Assembly (NCBI RefSeq): GCF_018070075.1
Contig: NZ_JAGPXE010000007.1
Coordinates: 248,001 to 312,000 of the forward strand
Direction: 5' to 3'
DNA length: 64,000 nt
Origin: Saccharopolyspora endophytica
GTDB lineage: Bacteria; Actinomycetota; Actinomycetes; Mycobacteriales; Pseudonocardiaceae
Below are positions 48,646 to 56,315 of the stretch, piece by piece (the first letter of the stretch is position 1; each line of letters starts with the position of its first letter). The translations under genes were made by a program, and so were the position numbers. The notes beneath the pieces are model-generated. The model ran no database searches. It worked only from the letters and a program-made list of their open reading frames with translations, and was not told the origin of the DNA.

Positions 48646-49389
48646 TCAGCGGGGCATGCGGCGCCAGATGGGTTGGGGGACGTAGTGCATGGCGGCGAAG
48701 ACCCAGCGGAGGATGCCGGGGACCCAGACGACCCGGCGGCCTCGGTGCAGCGCCTTGTCGGTGGCGTCGGCGACCTGGTCCGGTGTCGAGGACCAGGGGG
48801 CCGGGTCCATGCCGGTGGTCATCCGGCCGATGACGAAGCCCGGCCGGACGATCAGCAGCGACACCCCGCTTCCCACCAGGGCATCGGAGAGACCGTTGGC
48901 GAAGCCGTCGAGGCCGGCCTTGGCGGAGCCGTAGACGTAGTTGGCGCGGCGGACCCGGACACCGGCGACCGAGGAGAACACCACGATCTTGCCGTGGCCC
49001 TGCTCGCGCAGCAGGTTCGCCAGGTGGGTGAGGACGTTGACGTGGGCGACGTAGTCGATGTGCACGACGTCGACCGCGTGCCCGGCCTCGGACTCGGCGC
49101 GCTGCTGGTCACCGAGGATCCCGAAGGAGATGACCGCGGTGCCGATCGGGCCGTGCTCCTCGGCGAGGTCGCGCAGCAGGGCTTCGTGGGTGTCCAGCCG
49201 GGCGGCGTCGAACTCGACCCGCACGACCTCGTCGGCACCCGCTTCGAGCAGCGCCGCTTCCTGGTCGTCGAGGTCCTGCGAGCGCCGGGCCGCGAGGATC
49301 ACCTTGCCGTTCCCGCGCCGCACCAGGCGGTCCGCGACCGCCACGCCGATCTCGCTCCGGCCACCCAGGATCAGTACCGCTCCGCTCAT
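48646..49389 (-). CDS. dprE2: DprE2-like SDR (decaprenylphosphoryl-2-ketoribose reductase family)
   Basis: 247 residues from ATG 49389, with AGGA eight bases before; ATG 49398 is an alternative. The Rossmann start is VLILGGRSEIGVAVADRLVR, the catalytic YxxxK lies in VRRANYVYGSAKAGLDGFA, and IRPGFVIGRMTTGM and a C-terminal tail IPRxIxRxxP-like (YVPQPIWRRMP) match DprE2. DprE2 works with DprE1 to epimerise decaprenylphosphoryl ribose to arabinose for the arabinogalactan wall. No dprE1 is adjacent, unlike the usual pairing, so this may be a second copy; only a dprE1 fragment lies at 15.4 kb. Confidence 0.75.
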   Translation of the reverse strand: MSGAVLILGGRSEIGVAVADRLVRRGNGKVILAARRSQDLDDQEAALLEAGADEVVRVEFDAARLDTHEALLRDLAEEHGPIGTAVISFGILGDQQRAESEAGHAVDVVHIDYVAHVNVLTHLANLLREQGHGKIVVFSSVAGVRVRRANYVYGSAKAGLDGFANGLSDALVGSGVSLLIVRPGFVIGRMTTGMDPAPWSSTPDQVADATDKALHRGRRVVWVPGILRWVFAAMHYVPQPIWRRMPR

Positions 49390-49597
49390 CGCGGTCATCC
49401 TGCCACTACCCCGGCAACACCCGGTGCACCCCCGGTGGCTTGCCGGGCAACGATTTCCGGTTCCCGCAGGACTCCGGTCCGGCTCGGTCGCGCAACTCAC
49501 CAGCACCTCAGCCGGAGGGCTGTTTACCGGCTGAAGCCCCCGGCATACTCTTAGTACGAGATCGTTCCCCACGTAGGCAACCGAGCGGATCCCTCTC

Positions 49598-50410
49598 ATG
49601 GCTGACGCCCACCCGCAGATCGACACGACCAAGCCCAGCATCGCGCGCGTGTACGACGCGTTCGTCGGCGGCAAGGACAACTTCGAGGTCGACCGCGAGG
49701 TGCTGCGGCAGATTCAGCAGCTGGCCCCGGAAGCCATCCAGGTCGGCAGGCAGTGCCGCGCTTGGCTGATCCGCGTCGTGCGCTTCATGGCGGGCAACGC
49801 CGGTGTCGACCAGTTCCTCGACCTGGGATCGGGCCTGCCGACCGCGGAGAACACCCACCAGGCGGCGCAGCGGATCAACCACGAGGCGACGGTCATCTAC
49901 GTCGACAACGACCCCTCGGTCGCGGCGCACGGCCGCGCGCTGCTGGAGGAGAACGAGTTCACCCACTTCGCGGTCGCCGACCTGCGCGACCCCGAGGAAG
50001 TGCTCAACCACGAGTCGGTCCGCAAGTACCTGGACCTGGACCGCCCGGTGGGGTTGATCCACAGCAACACGCTGCACCACGTCACCAACGACGAGAACCC
50101 CGCGGCGATCATGCGCACCTACCTCGACGCGCTGGCCTCCGGCTCGTACCTGGCGATCTCGCACCTGCACAACCCGGGCGACGGCAGTTCCCGCGCGCAG
50201 CTCGCCGAGGAGTCGCAGGTCAAGTTCAACTCGATGATGGGCAGCTGCTTCTACCGCAGTCGCGAGGGCATCCAGGAGCTGTTCGCCGACCTGGAGATGA
50301 TCGAGCCCGGACTGGTCAACCTCTTCGACTGGTGGCCGGACGGGCCCCGCCTGACCGAGCCCTCGGACGGCGAGTACAACCTGCTCGGCGGCGTCGGCCG
50401 CAAGCGCTGA
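49598..50410 (+). CDS. DUF574 SAM-dependent methyltransferase
   Basis: 270 residues. The DUF574 hallmark is IARVYDAFVGGKDNFEVDRE at ~15-34, followed by the SAM-binding strand FLDLGSGLPTAENTHQ and acidic VIYVDNDPSV. The family is expanded in actinomycetes and often near conservons or regulators; targets are unknown. It is convergent with the conservon operon, separated by a long terminator hairpin. Confidence 0.9.
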   Translation: MADAHPQIDTTKPSIARVYDAFVGGKDNFEVDREVLRQIQQLAPEAIQVGRQCRAWLIRVVRFMAGNAGVDQFLDLGSGLPTAENTHQAAQRINHEATVIYVDNDPSVAAHGRALLEENEFTHFAVADLRDPEEVLNHESVRKYLDLDRPVGLIHSNTLHHVTNDENPAAIMRTYLDALASGSYLAISHLHNPGDGSSRAQLAEESQVKFNSMMGSCFYRSREGIQELFADLEMIEPGLVNLFDWWPDGPRLTEPSDGEYNLLGGVGRKR

Positions 50411-50429
50411 CGCCGGAAGTCGGCGCGAA

Positions 50430-50497
50430 GGGCGCCTTTGGCGGGGTCGGTGGCAGTTCCTCGGCCGGAACCGCCACCCGTGACCGCAAAGGCGCCC
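50430..50497. terminator. bidirectional terminator between DUF574 and conservon
   Basis: GGGCGCCTTTG (50430-50440) pairs perfectly with CAAAGGCGCCC (50487-50497). Inside, GGTGGCAGTTCC (50449-50460) pairs with GGAACCGCCACC (50467-50478) with one mismatch. The nested stem lies exactly between two convergent genes. Confidence 0.8.
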
Positions 50498-50505
50498 GGT
50501 CGAGC

Positions 50506-51132
50506 TCACATGGCCTGGCGCGAAGTCCAGTGCCGCATCGCGTGTTCCACGAGCGCGATCAGGGTGCGCTTGGTGGATTCCCGGTCCCGGGCGTCCACCG
50601 GACCGATCGGCACGTCGGGCCCGATCGCCATCGCTTCCCGCACCTGTTCGAGCGAGTGCAGCATCTGCCCGTCGAACATGTTCACGCCCACCAGGTAGGG
50701 CAGGCCGCGGTCCTCGAAGAAGTCGATCGCCGAGAACGAGTCCGCCAGCCGGCGGGTGTCGACCAGCACGACGGCGCCGATGGCACCGCGGACCAGGTCG
50801 TCCCACATGAACCAGAACCGCTGCTGCCCGGGCGTGCCGAACAGGTAGAGGATCAGGTCCGAGGCCAGGGAGATGCGGCCGAAGTCCATGGCGACCGTCG
50901 TGGTGGTCTTGTTCGGAGTCGCGTCGAGGTCGTCGACGCCCTTGGAGGCCTCCGTCATGACCGCTTCGGTGGTCAGCGGAACGATTTCCGAGACCGAACC
51001 GACGAACGTCGTTTTGCCCACACCGAACCCGCCCGCGACGACGATCTTCGCCGACGTCGAGCTGGTGCCACCCCGGTTGGCAGCCTCCGGCATGGAGCCG
51101 AGCTGGGGTGCGCTATAGCCGACGGAGTCCAC
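50506..51132 (-). CDS. cvnD: conservon GTPase (CvnD)
   Basis: 208 residues, a small Ras/MglA-like GTPase: P-loop VAGGFGVGKTTFVGSVSE at ~32-49, switch region LYLFGTPGQQRFWF, and base-binding region VGVNMFDGQ where many GTPases have NKxD. Conservon GTPases work with the CvnA-C proteins, a heterocomplex resembling eukaryotic G-protein signalling, and affect development and antibiotic production in Streptomyces. Its start overlaps the end of cvnC by 20 bases. It is last in the operon. Confidence 0.9.
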   Translation of the reverse strand: MDSVGYSAPQLGSMPEAANRGGTSSTSAKIVVAGGFGVGKTTFVGSVSEIVPLTTEAVMTEASKGVDDLDATPNKTTTTVAMDFGRISLASDLILYLFGTPGQQRFWFMWDDLVRGAIGAVVLVDTRRLADSFSAIDFFEDRGLPYLVGVNMFDGQMLHSLEQVREAMAIGPDVPIGPVDARDRESTKRTLIALVEHAMRHWTSRQAM

Positions 51133-51667
51133 TCAAAACCCTTTCCATCAACATCATGTGTGGTGCGCTACCGCTTTCGCTCACCGTGTTGTGCACGGTG
51201 ATCAATCCGAGTTCGGCCATGTCGGCCAGCAGCACGCGGGCGACCCCGATCGGCACCGACAGCAGTGCCCCCACCTCGGCCACCGAACGCGGTTGCTGGC
51301 ACAGCTCGGCGATCGACTGGTGCTCCAGCCGGACCGGTGCGCCGGGTCGGTAATTCTCGCCGACCGAAACCAGGGTCTCGATGGCCAGTTCGTAGTTCGA
51401 CTTCGTCCGGCCGCCGGTCCAGGTGTAGGACCGGATGCTGGAGGCAGCGGGTGCCTCGGGAGCGGCGTCGGCAGGGTCCTGCGACACCGTCCGGGCACGC
51501 TGGTCCAGCTCGTGGGCCTGCGGCGGTTCCGGCTCCTCGCGCCCCTTGCGCTTGTCCCGCTTGGGCTTGGCGCCGAACGTGAACGCGTTGACGACATCGG
51601 CGAAGCTGTCATCGCCCGAGTTCTGCCGTCTTCGGTCTCGGCGTGGGTATTCCGAGCGTCTGCTCAT
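51113..51667 (-). CDS. cvnC: conservon DUF742 protein (CvnC)
   Basis: 184 residues from ATG 51667 with GAGGA upstream. The N-terminal ~75 residues are polar and variable. The DUF742 domain follows: SYTWTGGRTKSNYELAIETL, then QPRSVAEVGALLSVPIGVAR and VLLADMAELGLITVH. DUF742 proteins are small winged-helix-like partners of the roadblock protein and GTPase. The stop lies inside cvnD's start region, so expression is coupled. Confidence 0.9.
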   Translation of the reverse strand: MSRRSEYPRRDRRRQNSGDDSFADVVNAFTFGAKPKRDKRKGREEPEPPQAHELDQRARTVSQDPADAAPEAPAASSIRSYTWTGGRTKSNYELAIETLVSVGENYRPGAPVRLEHQSIAELCQQPRSVAEVGALLSVPIGVARVLLADMAELGLITVHNTVSESGSAPHMMLMERVLSGLRRL

Positions 51668-51674
51668 CGCGTCC

Positions 51675-52112
51675 TCACACCAGTTGACCCGACACAGCAC
51701 CCGCGCTGTTCTGCAGCTGGGTGCGGATCTCCGGGGTGAGCATCTGGCCGACGCGCTCGACCAGCATGGTCATCTCGTAGGCGATCAGCCCCATGTCGCA
51801 CTGCGGCGCGGCGAGCACCGTCAGGCACGAACCGTCGCTGATGCCCATCTGCAGCAGGGTGCCCCGGTCCATCTCCACGATCGTCTGCACGACCCGGCCG
51901 GCCTCGAAGCACTTCGCCGATCCCTGCGTCAGGCTCAGCAGACCAGAGGCCACAGCTGCGAGCTGATCAGCACGATCCCTGGGCAGAGTCGCCGAAGCGG
52001 TCAGCACCAGTCCATCAGCCGAGACCACGATCGCGTGCGCCACTCCCTGCACGCGTTCGGTGAAGTCCGTGATCAGCCAGCCGAACCTGCGGGAAATAGT
52101 CTGTGCGCTCAT
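51675..52112 (-). CDS. cvnB: conservon roadblock/LC7 protein (CvnB)
   Basis: 145 residues of roadblock/LC7 fold: GWLITDFTERVQGVAHAIVV, then LPRDRADQLAAVASGLLSLT and FEAGRVVQTIVEMDRGTLLQ. Roadblock proteins act as regulators, often GTPase-activating, of Ras-like GTPases. Seven bases separate its stop from cvnC's ATG and about 56 its start from the kinase stop. Confidence 0.9.
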   Translation of the reverse strand: MSAQTISRRFGWLITDFTERVQGVAHAIVVSADGLVLTASATLPRDRADQLAAVASGLLSLTQGSAKCFEAGRVVQTIVEMDRGTLLQMGISDGSCLTVLAAPQCDMGLIAYEMTMLVERVGQMLTPEIRTQLQNSAGAVSGQLV

Positions 52113-52168
52113 GCAACCTCCTGTTCGTTGCCGAGATGATCACGTGTCTTCTCGCGTGTGTCCACCAC

Positions 52169-55100
52169 TCAGCCCTCGTCGGTCATCCGGTGCCGGCCAC
52201 GGCTGACGCCGCCCTGGAAGTCGGACAGCCTGCTGCGCAACGCGTTCGGGTCGCGCTGGAAGCGTCGCGGCTGACTCGGCTGCTGGGACTGGTTGGACAC
52301 GCTTCCCGGAACCAGGTTCGCCTTCGGCTTGCGCCGGGGCAGCCCGGCGCTGGTGAACGACGTCTCCTGCGGGTTCGCCGCGGCTTCCGCCGCTTCGCGC
52401 GCCTTGTCCGCGGCGAAGTCCCAGGCTTGCGCTTCCGGGGTCTGCGGGATCCAGGGCTGGGCCTGGGGCAGTTCGGGAGCCTGCTCCGACGCGTCCGGCG
52501 GCCACGGCTTGAACGCCGATTCCGGGTCGGTGTGCCCGAACTGGACGCCGTTGTGCGCCAGCTGCTTGCTGATGTCCTCGGCGCTGCGACTCTGGGGAGC
52601 TTCCTCGGCGGCGGGCTCAGCGGCCGCCCGGTTGCGCGGCTTGCGCTGCGGCAGACCGGACGAGGTCAGCTGCGGTTCGTCGTCCTCGGCGGGCTTCTCC
52701 GAGGTGAACAGCGCGGAGTCGCCGTCCTTGGTCTCCGGCCAGTGGAACTCGCCGGTCTCCGAGATCGAGTCCGACGCCGCGGGCATGAACCACTGCCCCG
52801 CCAGGTCGTTGCGGGCCGGTTCCTCGGCGGGCTCGTCGGGCTCCTCGCCGGTCACCGGCTGGTCGTAGTCCAGGGAGGATTCGAAGAAGCTGTTGGTCCG
52901 CGAGTCCTCGCCCCCGGCCGGGGCGAAGAAGTCGTTGCCCTGGCCGGAGCCGGAGTCGAAGAACCCGCTCCCGTCGAACTGGCCCGAGCGCTCGGCCTGG
53001 TCGTGCGGGAAGATCGGCTCGAACAGGCTGGTCGGCGCGTTGGCGTTGTAGTCGTCGTCGCTGTGCGCCCAGCCCGGTTCTTCGCTGCGCGCCCAGCTCG
53101 GTTCGTCGTTCTGGGCCCAGGCCGGCTCGTGGGTCTGCCAGCCGTCGTCCTCGGGGCGGTGCTGGTCGGGAACGCGCTGCGGCAGCGGCGACCCCGCACC
53201 CGGGAACGAGGTCTGCAATCCCGGCAGCGAGTGGCCGTTGACCTGCGCGGGCGGTGCCGCGGGCGGCATCTGCGACTGGCCGCTCGGCTGGGCGGAGACC
53301 ACGTGCTCGGCCGGGACCAGCACCGTGGCGCGCACGCCCTCGACGTCGGGACCGCCGTGCAGCTCGACGCTGATGCCGTGCCGCGCGGCCAGGCGTCCGG
53401 CCACGAACAGGCCCATCCGGCGCGAGGTCGAGATGTCGTCCTCGTCGACGCGGGCGAGTCGCTCGTTGGCCGAGGCCAGATCGTCGTCACCCATGCCGAT
53501 GCCGTTGTCGAGGACGTCGAGCACGACCGTGCCGTCGCCGGACTGGTAGCTGGAGACGGTCACGACGGTGTCCGGCGCGGAGAAGTTCGCGCCGTTGTCC
53601 ATCAGCTCGGCGATCAGGCGCACCAGGTCGCTGGCGGTGTTGCCGCGCAGCTTCACCGACGGGGTCGGCTGCACCGCGATCCGCGGGTACTGCTCGATCT
53701 CCGAGACCGACGACCGCAGCACGTCGGCGAGCTCGGTGGGCTGGGTGAAGCGGCGGGCCAGGTCGCTGCCGGAGAGCACCATGAGGTTCTCGTTGTTCCG
53801 GCGCATCCGGGTCGCGAGGTTGTCGAGCTGGAAGAGCCTGGACAGCTGGTCGGGGTCTTCCTCGTCCTGCTCCAGCTCCTCGAACAGGCGCAGCTGGCGC
53901 TCCAGCAGGGCCTGGCTGCGGCGGGAGACGCTGACGAACGCGTCGCTGTAGCCGCGGCGCAGGTCGGCCTGCTCGACGGCCAGGCGCAGCGCCTGCCGGT
54001 TGACCTCGTCGAAGGCCCGCGCCACCTGGCCGACCTCTTCGGTGGTGTCGACCGGCAGCGGCGGCACCTCGGCCTCGGCGCCCTTGCCCTTGCGGACCGC
54101 GGTCACCGCCGAGGGCAGGTCGTACTCGGCCGCGTCCAGGGCGCCGATCCGCAGTTCGCGCAGCGAGCCGAGCAGCTGGCGGGTGATCATGATGATCACG
54201 CCGGCGGCGGCGATCAGCGAGGCCAGCAGCATCACCGAGTCCCACCCGGCGCGGTCGCTGGCGTCGTCGGCCAGGCCCTGCGCGACGGTGCGGACCTCGG
54301 CCGCCAGCTCGCCGCGACCGCCTTCGATGGTCGCCGCGGAGCCGTCGCTGGCGCTGTTCCACGCCTCGCGCTCGACCGAGAAGCCCCCGCTGGACTTGCG
54401 GTCGGTGCTCTCCACGACGATCACGCCGAGCATCTGGTTGCGCTGCACGATCGCCGGGACCTGGAGCTGCTCCGCGAGGCGCTTCTGCCAGTGCTTGGCC
54501 ACACCGGAGCTCGCGTCGTTGATCTTGGACAGCAGTCGGGCGCGGGAACCGGAGAGGTTGTCGAGCGTGGCCGCGTCCAGCGAGCCGTCGCGCAGTCCGG
54601 ACAGCACCAGCGCCTGCTGGAGCCGGACCTCCTCGGTCAGGCTGAGCAGGTCGGTCAGCGCGGTCGCGGTGCTGGAGATCTGGGGATCGGCGACGCTGGT
54701 GGTCAGCGCGCGGTCCAGCGCGAGCGCCGCGCGCACGGCCTGGCTGTAGGCGCCGACGGCCTGCATGGCGGTGACCCGCTTGGCCTGAACACCGGCGCGC
54801 ACCGCGGTCAGCCCGTCCAGCGCCTTGCGGGTTTCGGCGAAGCGCTCGTGGACGACGTCGGTGTAGACGTCGTTCTCGGTGAGGATGACCCGCAGGTTCT
54901 CGGCGGCCTTGTCGGTGGCGCCGACCTGCTCGGTGAAGTCCCCGATCTGGCCGTCACCGACGAGGTTCTCCACGGCGTGGTTGCGCTCCAGCTGCAGACC
55001 GCTGGTGAGCGGCTCCAGCTGGTCCTCGGCGTCGAGCACCTGCGCGACCCGGCCGTACTGGTCGGCCTGGTCGACCTGCCACTGGATCTGGCCGACACCG

Positions 55101-55207
55101 AGCGTGATCGCGAACAGCACGGGCACCAGCACGACGGCGGCCAGCTTCGTGGGCAGCGACCAGTTGCGCCACTGCAGGAAGCCGGCGGGCCGCCGGTCCC
55201 CGCTCAC
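52169..55207 (-). CDS. cvnA: conservon sensor kinase-like protein (CvnA)
   Basis: 1012 residues from GTG 55207 with GGGAG before it. Helix 1 (AAVVLVPVLFAITLGVGQIQ) and helix 2 (SVMLLASLIAAAGVIIMITR) flank a ~280-residue exterior helical sensor. A HAMP-like region and a dimerisation segment follow, where FQLDNLATRMRRNNENLMVL has Asn ~463 where I expect the family's phosphoacceptor-like His. The HATPase has ELMDNGANFSAP (N box) and VLDVLDNGIGMGDDD (G1). The last ~370 residues are acidic, Pro-rich and low-complexity, ending in repeated SGLPQRKPR/AGLPRRKPK motifs. It heads the cvnABCD operon. Confidence 0.9.
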   Translation of the reverse strand: MSGDRRPAGFLQWRNWSLPTKLAAVVLVPVLFAITLGVGQIQWQVDQADQYGRVAQVLDAEDQLEPLTSGLQLERNHAVENLVGDGQIGDFTEQVGATDKAAENLRVILTENDVYTDVVHERFAETRKALDGLTAVRAGVQAKRVTAMQAVGAYSQAVRAALALDRALTTSVADPQISSTATALTDLLSLTEEVRLQQALVLSGLRDGSLDAATLDNLSGSRARLLSKINDASSGVAKHWQKRLAEQLQVPAIVQRNQMLGVIVVESTDRKSSGGFSVEREAWNSASDGSAATIEGGRGELAAEVRTVAQGLADDASDRAGWDSVMLLASLIAAAGVIIMITRQLLGSLRELRIGALDAAEYDLPSAVTAVRKGKGAEAEVPPLPVDTTEEVGQVARAFDEVNRQALRLAVEQADLRRGYSDAFVSVSRRSQALLERQLRLFEELEQDEEDPDQLSRLFQLDNLATRMRRNNENLMVLSGSDLARRFTQPTELADVLRSSVSEIEQYPRIAVQPTPSVKLRGNTASDLVRLIAELMDNGANFSAPDTVVTVSSYQSGDGTVVLDVLDNGIGMGDDDLASANERLARVDEDDISTSRRMGLFVAGRLAARHGISVELHGGPDVEGVRATVLVPAEHVVSAQPSGQSQMPPAAPPAQVNGHSLPGLQTSFPGAGSPLPQRVPDQHRPEDDGWQTHEPAWAQNDEPSWARSEEPGWAHSDDDYNANAPTSLFEPIFPHDQAERSGQFDGSGFFDSGSGQGNDFFAPAGGEDSRTNSFFESSLDYDQPVTGEEPDEPAEEPARNDLAGQWFMPAASDSISETGEFHWPETKDGDSALFTSEKPAEDDEPQLTSSGLPQRKPRNRAAAEPAAEEAPQSRSAEDISKQLAHNGVQFGHTDPESAFKPWPPDASEQAPELPQAQPWIPQTPEAQAWDFAADKAREAAEAAANPQETSFTSAGLPRRKPKANLVPGSVSNQSQQPSQPRRFQRDPNALRSRLSDFQGGVSRGRHRMTDEG

Positions 55208-55498
55208 GAGCGATCTCCCTGTGCGTCTCCGCGCTGGTCAAGCAGGCGTGTCGAACAAAGCGTAGGCGAACGGCGCATGCGTGCGGTCCCGCAATCGTCG
55301 TGCTGATGGTCTGGGGTGAAAGGCAGGCATGCCGGGAGGGCGCGGGGCCGGCGAACCAACGCGAGACTCCCTGCCTTCACGATCTCGTCGATACTCAGCG
55401 TCACCAATGACTTCCCCGGCCGGTACATTCCGGACACTGGTATCGAACCGTGACCCTTCCCGTTCGCACGACTACCTCTCAGTGCCCAAGCACTATAT

Positions 55499-55532
55499 GC
55501 CCCTGCCGCAAGGAAAGCACCGGGGGCTTTTT
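55499..55532 (+). terminator. intrinsic terminator in the leader before DUF485-actP
   Basis: GCCCC (55499-55503) pairs with GGGGC (55523-55527), followed by TTTTT (55528-55532), with an 18-base loop. It lies 290 bases after the divergent kinase start and 370 bases before the DUF485 gene, so it may be an attenuator or may end a short upstream transcript. A U-tract like this is rare in such GC-rich DNA. Confidence 0.55.
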
Positions 55533-55688
55533 CGCAATGTGCTACGCCAAACAGGCGAGATCACGCCGAGTGTTCGATCAGTTCGGGAGCGCTTCACGCA
55601 ATTTCACCCGTTCGGACTAAAACGACCCCCGAACTCTTCCGCGAGAGAGGTTGTAACACCTGGTCAGCGACTTTCGATCTTGAAGAGG

Positions 55689-55830
55689 CAGGTCTCTGAC
55701 CTGGCCTTACCGGCCAGTAACCGAGAGTCGCCCACCCGTCGCGGGCTCTCGGCTCCGTTCCTGCTCAGACGGGTGAAATGGAAACCCGCAGGTGGTGCTC
55801 CCCACAGTGTCGATAGCGGTAGAACAGTGG
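55689..55830 (+). promoter_or_regulatory. structured 5' leader of the DUF485-acetate permease operon
   Basis: Several perfect stems follow one another: CAGGTC/GACCTG (55689-55703), CTGGCC/GGCCAG (55701-55717) and CCGAGAG/CTCTCGG (55721-55727 with 55746-55752). In the loop of the third, CACCCGTC (55733-55740) is complementary to GACGGGTG (55768-55775), which can instead pair CGGGT with ACCCG (55784-55788). The alternatives are mutually exclusive, as in a riboswitch or attenuator. I match it to no known class. The remainder of 55208-55898 has no gene that I can support. Confidence 0.45.
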
Positions 55831-55898
55831 TAAGAATTGCCCGCCTCCGCCAGCTCGGCGACCCCGGCCGGCACACCCTGAAGCCCCAGGAAGGATGC

Positions 55899-56315
55899 AT
55901 GAGCAACGCAACGCAATCCGCGCTGCGCGGTTCCCCCCGCGAGCCCGGAAATCAACGCGCGGCGTTCGGCGGAATCGAGAAGAGCGCGGTTCGCACAACC
56001 GCCGACCGGCCCGATTTCACCGCAATCCAGCAGAGCGCCGAATTCCGCAGCCTCCGCCGTCGACTTAAATGGTTCGTTTTCCCCGCGACGGCGTTTTTCC
56101 TCATCTGGTACTTGGGCTACGTGGTGGCCGCGGCGTACTTCCCGGAGGAGCTGGCGCAGCCCGTCGTGGGCGACGTCAACGTCGGGCTGCTGCTGGGAAT
56201 CGGGCAGTTCGTGACCACCGTCGGGCTGACCACCCTCTACGTCAGGTTCGCCCGCCGCCACATCGACCCGCGCGTCGACGAAATCCGTGAGCAGGCCGGA
56301 GAGTTCGACCGATGA
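55899..56315 (+). CDS. DUF485 small membrane protein
   Basis: 138 residues from ATG 55899 with AGGAAGGA upstream; the frame is open back to 55329 but that part is leader. Two helices, WFVFPATAFFLIWYLGYVVA and LLLGIGQFVTTVGLTTLYVR, with the family end ARRHIDPRVDEIRE. DUF485 proteins nearly always sit before an ActP-type acetate/monocarboxylate symporter and are thought to help its assembly or activity. The stop overlaps actP's ATG by four bases. Confidence 0.9.
   Translation: MSNATQSALRGSPREPGNQRAAFGGIEKSAVRTTADRPDFTAIQQSAEFRSLRRRLKWFVFPATAFFLIWYLGYVVAAAYFPEELAQPVVGDVNVGLLLGIGQFVTTVGLTTLYVRFARRHIDPRVDEIREQAGEFDR

Noticed and set aside
46948..49554. 868-codon plus-strand frame
   Set aside because: It spans real genes on both strands (hydrolase, PEP-mutase type, DprE2) and is a high-GC shadow frame.
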